From an uncultured Burkholderiales Genera incertae sedis bacterium (GTDB lineage: Bacteria > Pseudomonadota > Gammaproteobacteria > Burkholderiales > Eutrophovitaceae): a stretch of DNA of 5,191 bases. Shown here piece after piece: positions 1 to 5,191 of this stretch. The notes beneath the pieces are model-generated. The model did not search any database, was not told where the DNA came from, and saw only the letters and a list, made by a program, of their open reading frames with translations. The stretch is from the NCBI GenBank assembly GCA_905479505.1, contig CAJQMS010000088.1, forward strand, positions 1-5,191, in the 5' to 3' direction. Numbering within the stretch: the stretch's first letter is position 1; the number at the start of each line of letters is the position of its first letter. Both the position numbers and the translations under genes were made by a program.

Positions 1-579
1 GTACTCTCGTCGTCGGCGATCAGTGGTGGCATCGAGGAGTTGCAAAAGTTTATAGATCACTCCGCTACAGGTGAGGCTCAATTTGTTCAGCGTGTGTACG
101 ATGTGTCTGGGGACTTAGTTCAAGAAAGCACCGGGAGTTTGAAATTCTCGCGGCCAGGAAAATTTAAATGGCATTACTTAAAGCCCTATGAACAGCTACT
201 AATCGGGGATGGCACTTACCTTTGGGTTTATGATCCTGATTTGCTCCAAGTTACAAAAATCTCTCTAGATCAAGCGCTGGGATCAAGCCCCGCCGCGCTT
301 CTTTACGGTTCAAAGGACATTGACAGTTTTTTCGGATTGGAAGCACTGAGTGTCACAGAAAATTTTTCGCGGGTTCGCGTGTTGCCATATGACGAAAACG
401 GATTATTTGAGCGGATCGAAATCGGATTGAATGCATCGACACTACAAACCATGACGCTATTTGATTACTTCGGTCAACAAACAGTCATTGAGTTCCATGA
501 TTTCGTCATACCGTCAACGTTTTCTGGTGATGAGTTTGAATTTGTGGTGCCAGATGACGTAGATGTAGTGACCCATTAA
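1..579 (+). CDS. lolA: Outer-membrane lipoprotein carrier protein LolA, 5'-partial
   Basis: LolA is the periplasmic chaperone that takes lipoproteins released by the LolCDE transporter and hands them to LolB at the outer membrane. The frame is open from nt 1 through the TAA at 577-579, giving 192 visible codons, so the true start lies upstream of the window. The TTG at nt 40 is internal and should not be used as the start. Visible codons 1-6 (VLSSSA) look like the end of a signal peptide with cleavage after Ala6. That leaves about 186 mature residues, against 182 in E. coli LolA. The family pattern is clear: an RPGKF segment matches E. coli RPNLF, so Arg43 and Phe47 of mature E. coli LolA are both kept (codons at 151-153 and 163-165). 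It is followed by a W-H-x3-P segment, a DGTYLWVYDP strand and a C-terminal F-x-F-VVP strand. The next gene is rarA, 56 nt downstream, the usual lolA-rarA order. Only the signal peptide start is missing, and nothing suggests a defect. Confidence 0.95.
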   Translation, partial: VLSSSAISGGIEELQKFIDHSATGEAQFVQRVYDVSGDLVQESTGSLKFSRPGKFKWHYLKPYEQLLIGDGTYLWVYDPDLLQVTKISLDQALGSSPAALLYGSKDIDSFFGLEALSVTENFSRVRVLPYDENGLFERIEIGLNASTLQTMTLFDYFGQQTVIEFHDFVIPSTFSGDEFEFVVPDDVDVVTH

Positions 580-626
580 AGTTTGACTTGGGTTTTTTAC
601 TGTTATCCCGTAGCGAGTGAGACCGC

Positions 627-629
627 AGG
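627..629 (+). promoter_or_regulatory. Weak ribosome binding site of rarA
   Basis: AGG lies 6 nt before the ATG at 636. It is the only Shine-Dalgarno-like core in the 56-nt lolA-rarA gap. It is short, so translation may be modest or partly coupled to lolA (inference). No convincing promoter or terminator was found in 580-635. Confidence 0.4.
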
Positions 630-635
630 TTATCT

Positions 636-1925
636 ATGAGTACACCGTTAGCTGATCATTTAAGACCAAAAACTATCGACGAATTTGTTGGGCAGTCGCA
701 CTTAATTGGAGAAGGTAAAGCGCTGACCTTGGCAGCTCAATCTCAAAATCTTCAGTCAATGATTCTTTGGGGTCCACCCGGTGTCGGAAAAACGACCTTG
801 GCAAGAATTTTAGCAGCATCCAGTGACGCTCATTTGGTCGAATTGTCCGCTGTCCTATCGGGTGTTAAAGATATTCGAGATGTTGTCACAATAGCTAAAA
901 AGAACCGAGAGGAATTTGATCAACAAACTTTAGTTTTTGTGGATGAAGTGCATCGTTTTAACAAAAATCAGCAAGATGCGTTTCTTCCGCATGTGGAGAG
1001 TGGTTTGTTGATCTTTATTGGAGCCACCACCGAAAACCCGTCATTTGAGGTCAATAACGCGTTGTTGTCTCGAGCGACGGTTTACGTCCTTGAATCTTTA
1101 ACACCTGAGGACTTGGCCGTTGTGCTTACTCGGGGGTTGAGTCATTTAGGAGTGTCTGACTATTTAGATGAGAAGGCTAAGGCTGTGATTATCAGTCACG
1201 CGGATGGTGATGCCCGTAAAATTTTAAATATGCTGGAGATCATTATTTCGTCGGCAAAAGATGCAAAGCAGACTTTGATTGATGAGGCGTTTATTTTGAG
1301 TCTCATGCCCCAAGTGTTTCGTTTGTTCGACAAGCAAGGTGATACGTTTTATGACAACATTTCTGCCATGCACAAGTCGGTTAGAGGATCCTCGCCCGAC
1401 GCCAGTTTGTATTGGTTTAAACGGATGCTCGACGGAGGGGCAGACCCGCTATATGTCGGTCGACGAATGATTCGCATGGCAGTGGAGGATGTAGGGCTCG
1501 CGGATCCACGCGCTTTAAATATCGCACTTGATGCGGTATCCGCCTTTGAGAGGCTGGGTTCGCCAGAGGGTGAGTTAGCTTTGGCTCAATGTGTTGTGTA
1601 TTTAGCGTGTGCGCCCAAAAGTAATGCTGTGTATACGGCATATAATGATGTGTCTGCATTCGTTCAAAAGCATGGTTCTGCTTCTGTACCGATGCATTTG
1701 AGAAATGCGCCCACGACACTTATGAAGGAGCTTGGACACGCTGATGGATATCGCTATTCCCATAATGACGAACATGGCTACACCCCGAATGCTCAATATT
1801 TTCCAGATGGTTTAGAGTCTGAAAGATTTTATTTTCCTGTTAATAGAGGATTAGAAATTAAAATAAAAGAAAAGCTGGAGCGCTTGAGGCAGTTAGATGC
1901 TGATGACAGCGATGCTGGCTCGTAA
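636..1925 (+). CDS. rarA: Replication-associated recombination protein A (RarA/MgsA), AAA+ ATPase
   Basis: RarA is a homotetrameric AAA+ ATPase of the RarA/Mgs1/WRNIP1 family. It is related to clamp-loader subunits and acts at stalled replication forks and SSB-coated DNA. The 429-residue product is near the E. coli length (447). Domains seen, in order: Walker A GPPGVGKT at residues 46-53; Walker B LVFVDEVHR at 99-107; sensor 1 GATTENP at 129-135; an LLSRA arginine-finger region around Arg146; and a sensor 2 segment GDARKILNMLE at 191-201. The C-terminal half carries the oligomerisation domain, with KSVRGSSPDASLYW at 247-260 and GRRMIRMAVEDVGLADP at 275-291, and ends in the family's GY-x-YSHN-x11-YFPD block near 371-390. 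All ATPase residues are present, so the protein is expected to be active. The start gives MSTPLADHLRP, the usual RarA N-terminus. It sits between lolA and serS as in E. coli, with a 41-nt gap to serS. Confidence 0.97.
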   Translation: MSTPLADHLRPKTIDEFVGQSHLIGEGKALTLAAQSQNLQSMILWGPPGVGKTTLARILAASSDAHLVELSAVLSGVKDIRDVVTIAKKNREEFDQQTLVFVDEVHRFNKNQQDAFLPHVESGLLIFIGATTENPSFEVNNALLSRATVYVLESLTPEDLAVVLTRGLSHLGVSDYLDEKAKAVIISHADGDARKILNMLEIIISSAKDAKQTLIDEAFILSLMPQVFRLFDKQGDTFYDNISAMHKSVRGSSPDASLYWFKRMLDGGADPLYVGRRMIRMAVEDVGLADPRALNIALDAVSAFERLGSPEGELALAQCVVYLACAPKSNAVYTAYNDVSAFVQKHGSASVPMHLRNAPTTLMKELGHADGYRYSHNDEHGYTPNAQYFPDGLESERFYFPVNRGLEIKIKEKLERLRQLDADDSDAGS

Positions 1926-1949
1926 AAGATAAATCGCCACAGACATTTT

Positions 1950-1954
1950 AAGGA
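1950..1954 (+). promoter_or_regulatory. Ribosome binding site of serS, long spacing
   Basis: AAGGA lies 12 nt before the ATG at 1967, longer than the common 5-9 nt. The ATG is still preferred because the product begins MLDLQTLR, matching E. coli SerRS MLDPNLLR residue for residue in position. The long spacing may lower translation efficiency (inference). Confidence 0.5.
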
Positions 1955-1966
1955 TCAATAAAGACT

Positions 1967-3259
1967 ATGCTTGACCTACAGACGCTAAGAAATGATATTC
2001 AAGATGTCGCTGCTAAATTAAAAGAGCGACGCAATTTCGTGATGGACGTGGACACGTTCGTCTCTTTGGAATCTGCTCGAAAGAGCATTCAATCAGACAC
2101 GGAGCAGCTTCAGGCTAAGCGAAATTCGATTTCAAAAGATATTGGTCTTGCTAAAAAAAATGGAGATGATCAAAAAGCCTCCGACTTAATGAAAGCGGTG
2201 GGTGAATTCGCGGACCAACTTAAAATCAATGAGGAAAAATTGAGTGGTATTCAGTCAGAAATTCGTGATCTGTTGTCCGGTATTCCCAACTTGCCTCATG
2301 ACTCGGCCCCTATTGGCAAAACGGAGGAGGATAACGTTGAGGTAAAGAAGGTCGGTGCGCCTCGGTCTTATGATTTTGAGCCAATTGATCATGTGGATAT
2401 TGGCGAGCATCTGGGGGCGCTTGACTTCGAGCGAGCGACAAAAATAACAGGGTCCCGGTTTGCAGTCATGTTGGGTGGGGTGGCCCGACTGCATCGAGCA
2501 ATCGCGCAGTACATGCTGGATATTCATACGCAGCGCCATGGTTACACAGAAATATATACACCTTATTTAGTGAATGCAGACTCTTTATTTGGTACCGGAC
2601 AGTTACCTAAATTTGAAGAGGATTTGTTTTCTATCCCCATTTCTGATGAGCAAAGTTTTTATCTCATTCCCACCGCAGAGGTCCCTGTTACTAATTTGTA
2701 CAGAGGTGAAATTTTAACGGCCGAGCAATTACCCACCAAGTTTGTTTGTCACACACCATGTTTTCGATCGGAAGCCGGATCTTATGGACGAGATACGCGG
2801 GGCATGATTCGCCAACATCAATTCGATAAAGTTGAGCTTGTTCAGTTCTCGCACCCTGATAACTCTTACGAGCAGTTAGAGACACTGACAGGTCACGCTG
2901 AATCAATTCTTATTGATCTCGATATTCCGTTTCGGACGGTGACGCTGTGCACTGGAGACATGGGATTTTCGTCTGCTAAAACGTATGATATTGAGGTTTG
3001 GCTTCCAGGGCAAAACGCTTATCGGGAAATATCCTCTTGCAGTAATTTTGAGGCTTTTCAGGCCAGACGTATGCAGACTCGCTTCCGAGTTGGAAAAGGT
3101 AAGACTGAATTTGTACATACCTTAAACGGCTCTGGTCTTGCTGTTGGACGTACTTTAATTGCTGTTCTTGAGAATTACCAACTGAAAGATGGATCGGTTG
3201 AAGTGCCTCAAGTTCTTCAAAGCTATATGGGTGGCATGGAGCTCATTGAGCCCAGCTAA
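1967..3259 (+). CDS. serS: Serine--tRNA ligase (SerRS), class II
   Basis: SerRS is a cytoplasmic homodimer that activates serine with ATP and charges tRNA-Ser; in bacteria it also charges tRNA-Sec. At 430 residues it equals E. coli SerRS in length. The N-terminal domain (about 1-105) is the long antiparallel coiled coil, rich in Lys, Glu and Gln at about 30-100, that grips the long variable arm of tRNA-Ser. The catalytic core follows: motif 1 around HGYTEIYTPYLV (191-202, Pro199), the serine-binding loop TAEVP (236-240), motif 2 TPCFRSEAGSYGRDTRG (263-279, Arg267), EISSCSN (354-360) and motif 3 LNGSGLAVGRTLIAVLENYQ (386-405, Arg395). All class II signature residues are present, so it should be functional. 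It lies 41 nt after rarA and 47 nt before the dehydrogenase, with no terminator visible on either side. A tRNA-Ser gene, encoding its substrate, lies about 1.3 kb downstream. Confidence 0.98.
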   Translation: MLDLQTLRNDIQDVAAKLKERRNFVMDVDTFVSLESARKSIQSDTEQLQAKRNSISKDIGLAKKNGDDQKASDLMKAVGEFADQLKINEEKLSGIQSEIRDLLSGIPNLPHDSAPIGKTEEDNVEVKKVGAPRSYDFEPIDHVDIGEHLGALDFERATKITGSRFAVMLGGVARLHRAIAQYMLDIHTQRHGYTEIYTPYLVNADSLFGTGQLPKFEEDLFSIPISDEQSFYLIPTAEVPVTNLYRGEILTAEQLPTKFVCHTPCFRSEAGSYGRDTRGMIRQHQFDKVELVQFSHPDNSYEQLETLTGHAESILIDLDIPFRTVTLCTGDMGFSSAKTYDIEVWLPGQNAYREISSCSNFEAFQARRMQTRFRVGKGKTEFVHTLNGSGLAVGRTLIAVLENYQLKDGSVEVPQVLQSYMGGMELIEPS

Positions 3260-3293
3260 TTAATGACCATTCTTGTTTTGTTTCCGACTGTTC

Positions 3294-3299
3294 GGCGGA
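3294..3299 (+). promoter_or_regulatory. Ribosome binding site of the acyl-CoA dehydrogenase gene
   Basis: GGCGGA, a partial Shine-Dalgarno match, lies 7 nt before GTG 3307. No in-frame ATG exists between the serS stop and this GTG, although the frame itself is open back into serS. This makes GTG 3307 the best start. A short hairpin (CCGA 3284-3287, TCGG 3292-3295) overlaps its left edge. Confidence 0.45.
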
Positions 3300-3306
3300 C
3301 TCGATA

Positions 3307-4494
3307 GTGTCTTATTCGAGTCTCCCGTCGGGTGTTGAAAAAACTCCAGCAAGGGAGCAAATCGTTGCCTCTGTCCAGACGGTGTGTGATCGGTTTGATG
3401 ATGATTTCTGGCTCGAGAAAGACCAAAAAAAAGAGTTTCCATTTGAGTTCCATCGGGCAATGTCTGAGTCCGGGTGGTTGGGCATTACGATGCCTGTCGA
3501 ATTTGGAGGGGCAGGGCTAGGAGTGACTGAGGCCGCGTTGATGATGCACACCGTGGGTCGTTCAGCCGGTGCCTTCGCGGCGTGTTCCTCCATTCATATC
3601 AACTTGTTTGGTCCACACGCGATCATCAAGTACGGTACGCCGGAGCAAAAGTCTAAATGGATTCCGCGTTTAATCACCGGTGAGGATAAGGTTGCCTTTG
3701 GTGTGACTGAGCCGGATGTGGGCTTGGATACCACAAGAATTAAAACGCGAGCTGTGAGATGTGGTTCTCATTACGAGATCAGTGGGTCGAAAGTGTGGAT
3801 GTCAACCGCGCAAATCGCGAATAAGATTTTATTGGTTACGCGAACTTCACCGATTGAGGATTGTGCGAAAGGCACGGACGGTATAACGCTTTTTTATGTG
3901 GATATCGATCCAAAGTATGTGGAAGTTCGAGAGATTGACAAAATGGGGCGTGCCGCCGTTGATTCAAATTTAGTGTTCATTGATGGGTTAGTCGTTTCTG
4001 AGAGTGATCGAGTGGGTGAAGAGGGGGACGGTTTCCGAATGCTGTTGGATACGCTGAATCCAGAGAGAATTCTTATCGCAGCTGAGGCGATTGGAGTTGG
4101 TCGTCGGGCACTAGATAAAGCGGTAAACTATGCGAATGAGCGTGAGGTTTTTGGTCGCTTAATTGGACAGAATCAAGCTATTCAGCACCCATTAGCGGAG
4201 AGTTGGATGGCGCTCGAGGCTGCTGATCTTATGGTGTGGCGTGCGGCGGGACTTTATGACGACGAAGAACCCTGTGGTGCAGAGGCGAATGCGGCTAAAT
4301 TTCTTGCGGCCGATGCGGCTTATGAAGCTTGCGATCGGGCAGTGCGCACGCACGGCGGTTTCGGGTATGCCAAGGAATATCACGTAGAGCGATATCTGAG
4401 AGAAATCATGATTCCTCGGATTGCTCCAGTCAGCCGGGAGCTCATCATGTGTTATATCGCCGAAAGGGTGCTCGGTCTTCCACGCTCGTACTAA
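3307..4494 (+). CDS. Acyl-CoA dehydrogenase family flavoprotein, substrate unknown
   Basis: Acyl-CoA dehydrogenases are FAD enzymes that oxidise an acyl-CoA at the alpha-beta bond and pass electrons to electron-transferring flavoprotein. The 395-residue product has all three family domains. The helical N-terminal domain is at about 15-125, with GWLGITMPVEFGGAGLG at 56-72. The middle beta domain has the flavin-binding segment FGVTEPDVGLD at 131-141 and ISGSKVWMS at 158-166. The C-terminal helical domain has REVFGRLIGQNQAIQ at 279-293 and the RTHGGFGYAKEY block at 347-358. The C-terminal YEGT motif that carries the catalytic Glu of most family members is replaced: residues 371-378 read RIAPVSRE. 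A Glu at 253, in NPERILIAAEAIG, aligns by eye with the alternative catalytic Glu of isovaleryl-CoA and long-chain dehydrogenases, so activity is plausible. The substrate cannot be assigned. It starts at GTG, 47 nt after serS, and may be transcribed with it. Confidence 0.92.
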   Translation: MSYSSLPSGVEKTPAREQIVASVQTVCDRFDDDFWLEKDQKKEFPFEFHRAMSESGWLGITMPVEFGGAGLGVTEAALMMHTVGRSAGAFAACSSIHINLFGPHAIIKYGTPEQKSKWIPRLITGEDKVAFGVTEPDVGLDTTRIKTRAVRCGSHYEISGSKVWMSTAQIANKILLVTRTSPIEDCAKGTDGITLFYVDIDPKYVEVREIDKMGRAAVDSNLVFIDGLVVSESDRVGEEGDGFRMLLDTLNPERILIAAEAIGVGRRALDKAVNYANEREVFGRLIGQNQAIQHPLAESWMALEAADLMVWRAAGLYDDEEPCGAEANAAKFLAADAAYEACDRAVRTHGGFGYAKEYHVERYLREIMIPRIAPVSRELIMCYIAERVLGLPRSY

Positions 4495-4499
4495 GTCAA

Positions 4500-4529
4500 T
4501 TTTCTCCTAGCTCGACAAGCTGCTAAAAT
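4500..4529 (+). promoter_or_regulatory. Probable promoter of tRNA-Ser, extended -10 type
   Basis: TGCTAAAAT at 4521-4529 is an extended -10 element (TGn plus TAAAAT, 5 of 6 to consensus). It sits 11 nt before the mature tRNA 5' end. The best -35 candidate is TTTTCT at 4500-4505, spacing 18, a weak 3 of 6 match, consistent with reliance on the extended -10. The stretch after the -10 (GCCCTCGC at 4533-4540) is GC-rich, like the discriminators of stringently controlled stable-RNA promoters (known pattern, inferred here). The 46-nt gap after the dehydrogenase holds no terminator. Confidence 0.55.
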
Positions 4530-4540
4530 CATGCCCTCGC

Positions 4541-4630
4541 GGAGAGGTGGCAGAGTGGTTGAATGTGGCGGTCTCGAAAACCGTTGTACGTGCAAACGTA
4601 CCGAGGGTTCGAATCCCTCTCTCTCCGCCA
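4541..4630 (+). tRNA. tRNA-Ser, anticodon CGA
   Basis: This folds by hand into a complete class II tRNA of 90 nt that reads serine codon UCG. The acceptor pairs 4541-4547 with 4620-4626, with one G-U pair next to the T stem. The D stem is 4550-4552 with 4564-4566. The anticodon stem is 4568-4572 with 4580-4584. The loop CTCGAAA at 4573-4579 places the anticodon CGA at 4575-4577. The long variable arm is a perfect 6-bp stem (GTACGT 4586-4591, ACGTAC 4596-4601) capped by GCAA, a GNRA-type tetraloop. The T arm is 4603-4607 with 4615-4619 around TTCGAAT. The discriminator is G (4627), as SerRS expects, and CCA is encoded at 4628-4630. The gene remains intact although its 3' end appears to be the integration target of the element that follows. 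Confidence 0.97.
4608..4630 (+). other. Presumed attL core at the tRNA-Ser 3' end
   Basis: Tyrosine integrases of the P4 type typically recombine within the T arm and acceptor 3' part of a tRNA gene, and the element carries a copy that restores the tRNA. Here the tRNA is intact and an integrase gene follows in the same orientation 165 nt later, which fits the integrase-proximal junction. The exact core and boundary cannot be seen without the matching repeat at the far end, so these limits are nominal (inference). Confidence 0.55.
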
Positions 4631-4644
4631 GTATTGCATTTATG

Positions 4645-4724
4645 GGCATCCACGTAGGTCTATTAATTATTATAAATATTAATTAAAACAATAGTTTATA
4701 TCAATTATTGTCCAGAGGCGTCCA
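4645..4724 (+). repeat. Short direct repeats (RTCCA-type), candidate integrase arm sites
   Basis: Three related octamers lie between the tRNA and the integrase gene: GGCATCCA at 4645-4652, ATTGTCCA at 4707-4714 and GGCGTCCA at 4717-4724. They share (A/G)TCCA. The last two are spaced exactly 10 nt apart, one helical turn, so they would face the same side of the DNA. Short directly repeated arm-type sites are expected in attP arms bound by the integrase N-terminal domain. The assignment is an inference from position and repetition only. Confidence 0.35.
4661..4711. repeat. AT-rich segment with two inverted repeats in the att region
   Basis: Only 4 of these 51 bases are G or C. Two inverted repeats are visible: TTAATTA 4663-4669 with TAATTAA 4680-4686 (10-nt loop), and ACAATA 4688-4693 with TATTGT 4706-4711 (12-nt loop). 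TATCAA at 4699-4704 matches the first half of the IHF consensus, but the second half is imperfect. The segment probably bends or melts easily and may serve integrase or host-factor binding. It has no T-run after a GC stem, so it is not a standard terminator. Confidence 0.45.
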
Positions 4725-4765
4725 AGAGCGTATTTCTGAAGCTCGAAGATTGGTGGTATATTATC

Positions 4766-4774
4766 TGGTATACT
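4766..4774 (+). promoter_or_regulatory. Probable integrase promoter, extended -10
   Basis: TGGTATACT is an extended -10 (TGn plus TATACT, 5 of 6). No good -35 is seen at 16-18 nt spacing. Transcription would begin near 4781-4782, giving a leader of only about 14 nt before TTG 4796. That start point lies after the upstream ATG at 4778, which supports TTG as the real start. A second TATATT at 4757-4762 is a weaker alternative. Confidence 0.5.
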
Positions 4775-4782
4775 TTCATGCT

Positions 4783-4788
4783 GGAGGA
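4783..4788 (+). promoter_or_regulatory. Strong ribosome binding site deciding the integrase start
   Basis: GGAGGA, a full Shine-Dalgarno match and the strongest in the window, lies 7 nt before TTG 4796. The in-frame ATG at 4778 lies upstream of this site and has no comparable one of its own. This decides in favour of the TTG start. Confidence 0.75.
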
Positions 4789-4795
4789 CGGTTTT

Positions 4796-5191
4796 TTGTC
4801 AAAGCTCACCACTAAGTTCATCGAGTCCATATCAGGGCCTAAAGTTTTCACAGATGGTAATGGGCTTCAATTAAAAGTATCACTTAAACCGTCTGGTCAG
4901 TTGTCCAAGGTTTGGCAGTTTCGCTACAGCATTAACAACGAGCGCAGCCTCATGGGCTTAGGTGTCTACTCTAAGAGCAATACGCTCAAGGTTGCTAGAG
5001 ATAAAGCACTCGAGCTAAACGGGTTACTCGCCAGAGGTATTCATCCTAAACAAGCTAAAGACGCTGAGAAGAATAAATTCCACGAGGAGCAGGCGAAGAA
5101 GAAGCGTAAAGCTCAAGCGAGTACGAATACCTTCGAGCATGTTGCTAATGAGTGGTGGCATGCCACTAAGTCTCAGTGGAGTAACGAAAAG
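4796..5191 (+). CDS. Tyrosine recombinase/integrase of the P4 type, 3'-partial
   Basis: Integrases of this family catalyse site-specific insertion and excision of prophages and genomic islands, commonly at tRNA 3' ends. The frame is open to the window end, giving 132 residues, while full-length relatives have about 400. Residues 4-90 match the arm-DNA-binding N-terminal domain (DUF4102 type): TDGNGLQLKV at 19-28, VWQFRYS at 39-45, LMGLGVYS at 52-59, the ARDKA segment at 67-71 and GIHP at 81-84. A charged Lys/Glu-rich linker follows at about 88-108. TFEHVANEWW at 112-121 then opens the SAM-like core-binding domain. The catalytic Arg/His/Tyr domain lies beyond the window, so integrity cannot be judged. 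TTG is chosen as start because GGAGGA sits 7 nt upstream and MSKLT matches usual family N-termini. ATG 4778 would add six residues. The gene follows tRNA-Ser(CGA) in the same orientation, which points to an element integrated there. Confidence 0.93.
   Translation, partial: MSKLTTKFIESISGPKVFTDGNGLQLKVSLKPSGQLSKVWQFRYSINNERSLMGLGVYSKSNTLKVARDKALELNGLLARGIHPKQAKDAEKNKFHEEQAKKKRKAQASTNTFEHVANEWWHATKSQWSNEK

Noticed and set aside
40..42. TTG as the start of lolA
   Set aside because: The frame is open upstream to nt 1, and those codons encode a signal-peptide end and the first mature residues, so the gene is truncated by the window instead.
583..606. TTGACT (583-588) with TGTTAT (601-606) as a rarA promoter
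   Set aside because: Spacing is 12 nt, too short for sigma-70, and nothing better sits at 16-18 nt.
1417..1719. Open frame of about 100 codons on the - strand within rarA
   Set aside because: It lies wholly inside a well-supported gene, has no recognisable family features and shows no start context; a shadow frame.
2255..2539. Open frame on the - strand within serS
   Set aside because: Overlaps conserved SerRS coding sequence and resembles no protein family.
3284..3295. CCGA-CTGT-TCGG hairpin after serS as a terminator
   Set aside because: Only a 4-bp stem with no T-run after it; too weak for intrinsic termination.
3312..3593. Open frame on the - strand over the start of the dehydrogenase gene
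   Set aside because: Opposite to a clear acyl-CoA dehydrogenase N-terminal domain; low-complexity translation without motifs.
4508..4525. TAGC/GCTA inverted repeat before the tRNA as a dehydrogenase terminator
   Set aside because: A 4-bp stem with a 10-nt loop and no T-run, overlapping the predicted -10 of the tRNA.
4329..4526. Second + strand frame crossing the dehydrogenase end toward the tRNA
   Set aside because: Out-of-frame shadow of conserved dehydrogenase codons that runs into the tRNA promoter.
4778..4780. ATG as integrase start
   Set aside because: No SD of its own and probably upstream of the transcript start; TTG 4796 has a full SD at good spacing.
1..5191. CRISPR array, rRNA, riboswitch or insertion sequence ends
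   Set aside because: No regularly spaced repeats, rRNA motifs, structured leader or paired IS ends were seen on reading through.

Overview
The window reads as a gammaproteobacterial chromosome segment that runs into the left edge of an integrated mobile element. The organism call rests on the gene order lolA-rarA-serS, which is the order in Escherichia coli and many other Gammaproteobacteria (usually behind ftsK), and on close similarity of the SerRS and RarA proteins to the E. coli forms as recalled, including an identical SerRS length of 430 residues. Genus cannot be fixed from the sequence alone. An acyl-CoA dehydrogenase directly after serS is not the enterobacterial arrangement, so a non-enteric, possibly environmental, gammaproteobacterium is the more likely source (inference).

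Layout: nt 1-579 is lolA, lacking only its first codons (outer-membrane lipoprotein chaperone). Nt 636-1925 is rarA (replication-fork AAA+ ATPase). Nt 1967-3259 is serS (seryl-tRNA synthetase). Nt 3307-4494 is an acyl-CoA dehydrogenase family gene starting at GTG. All are on the + strand, separated by 41-56 nt with no recognisable terminator, so they could be co-transcribed. Nt 4541-4630 is a complete tRNA-Ser with anticodon CGA and encoded CCA, preceded by an extended -10 promoter. Nt 4631-4795 is a non-coding, partly extremely AT-rich stretch with inverted and direct repeats, resembling an integrase-binding attachment region. From 4796 to the end is the N-terminal third or so of a P4-type tyrosine integrase that runs off the window.

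The first three genes serve separate housekeeping roles: envelope lipoprotein traffic, fork maintenance and translation. The dehydrogenase is metabolic. The notable part is the right end: a tRNA-Ser 3' end, then an att-like region, then a co-oriented integrase gene, which is the classic left junction of a genomic island or prophage. The element's cargo lies beyond nt 5191 and cannot be judged here. Two further points stand out. The dehydrogenase lacks the usual C-terminal catalytic glutamate but has one at the alternative helix-G position used by isovaleryl-CoA dehydrogenase. The integrase seems to start at TTG from a very short leader, not at the nearby upstream ATG.
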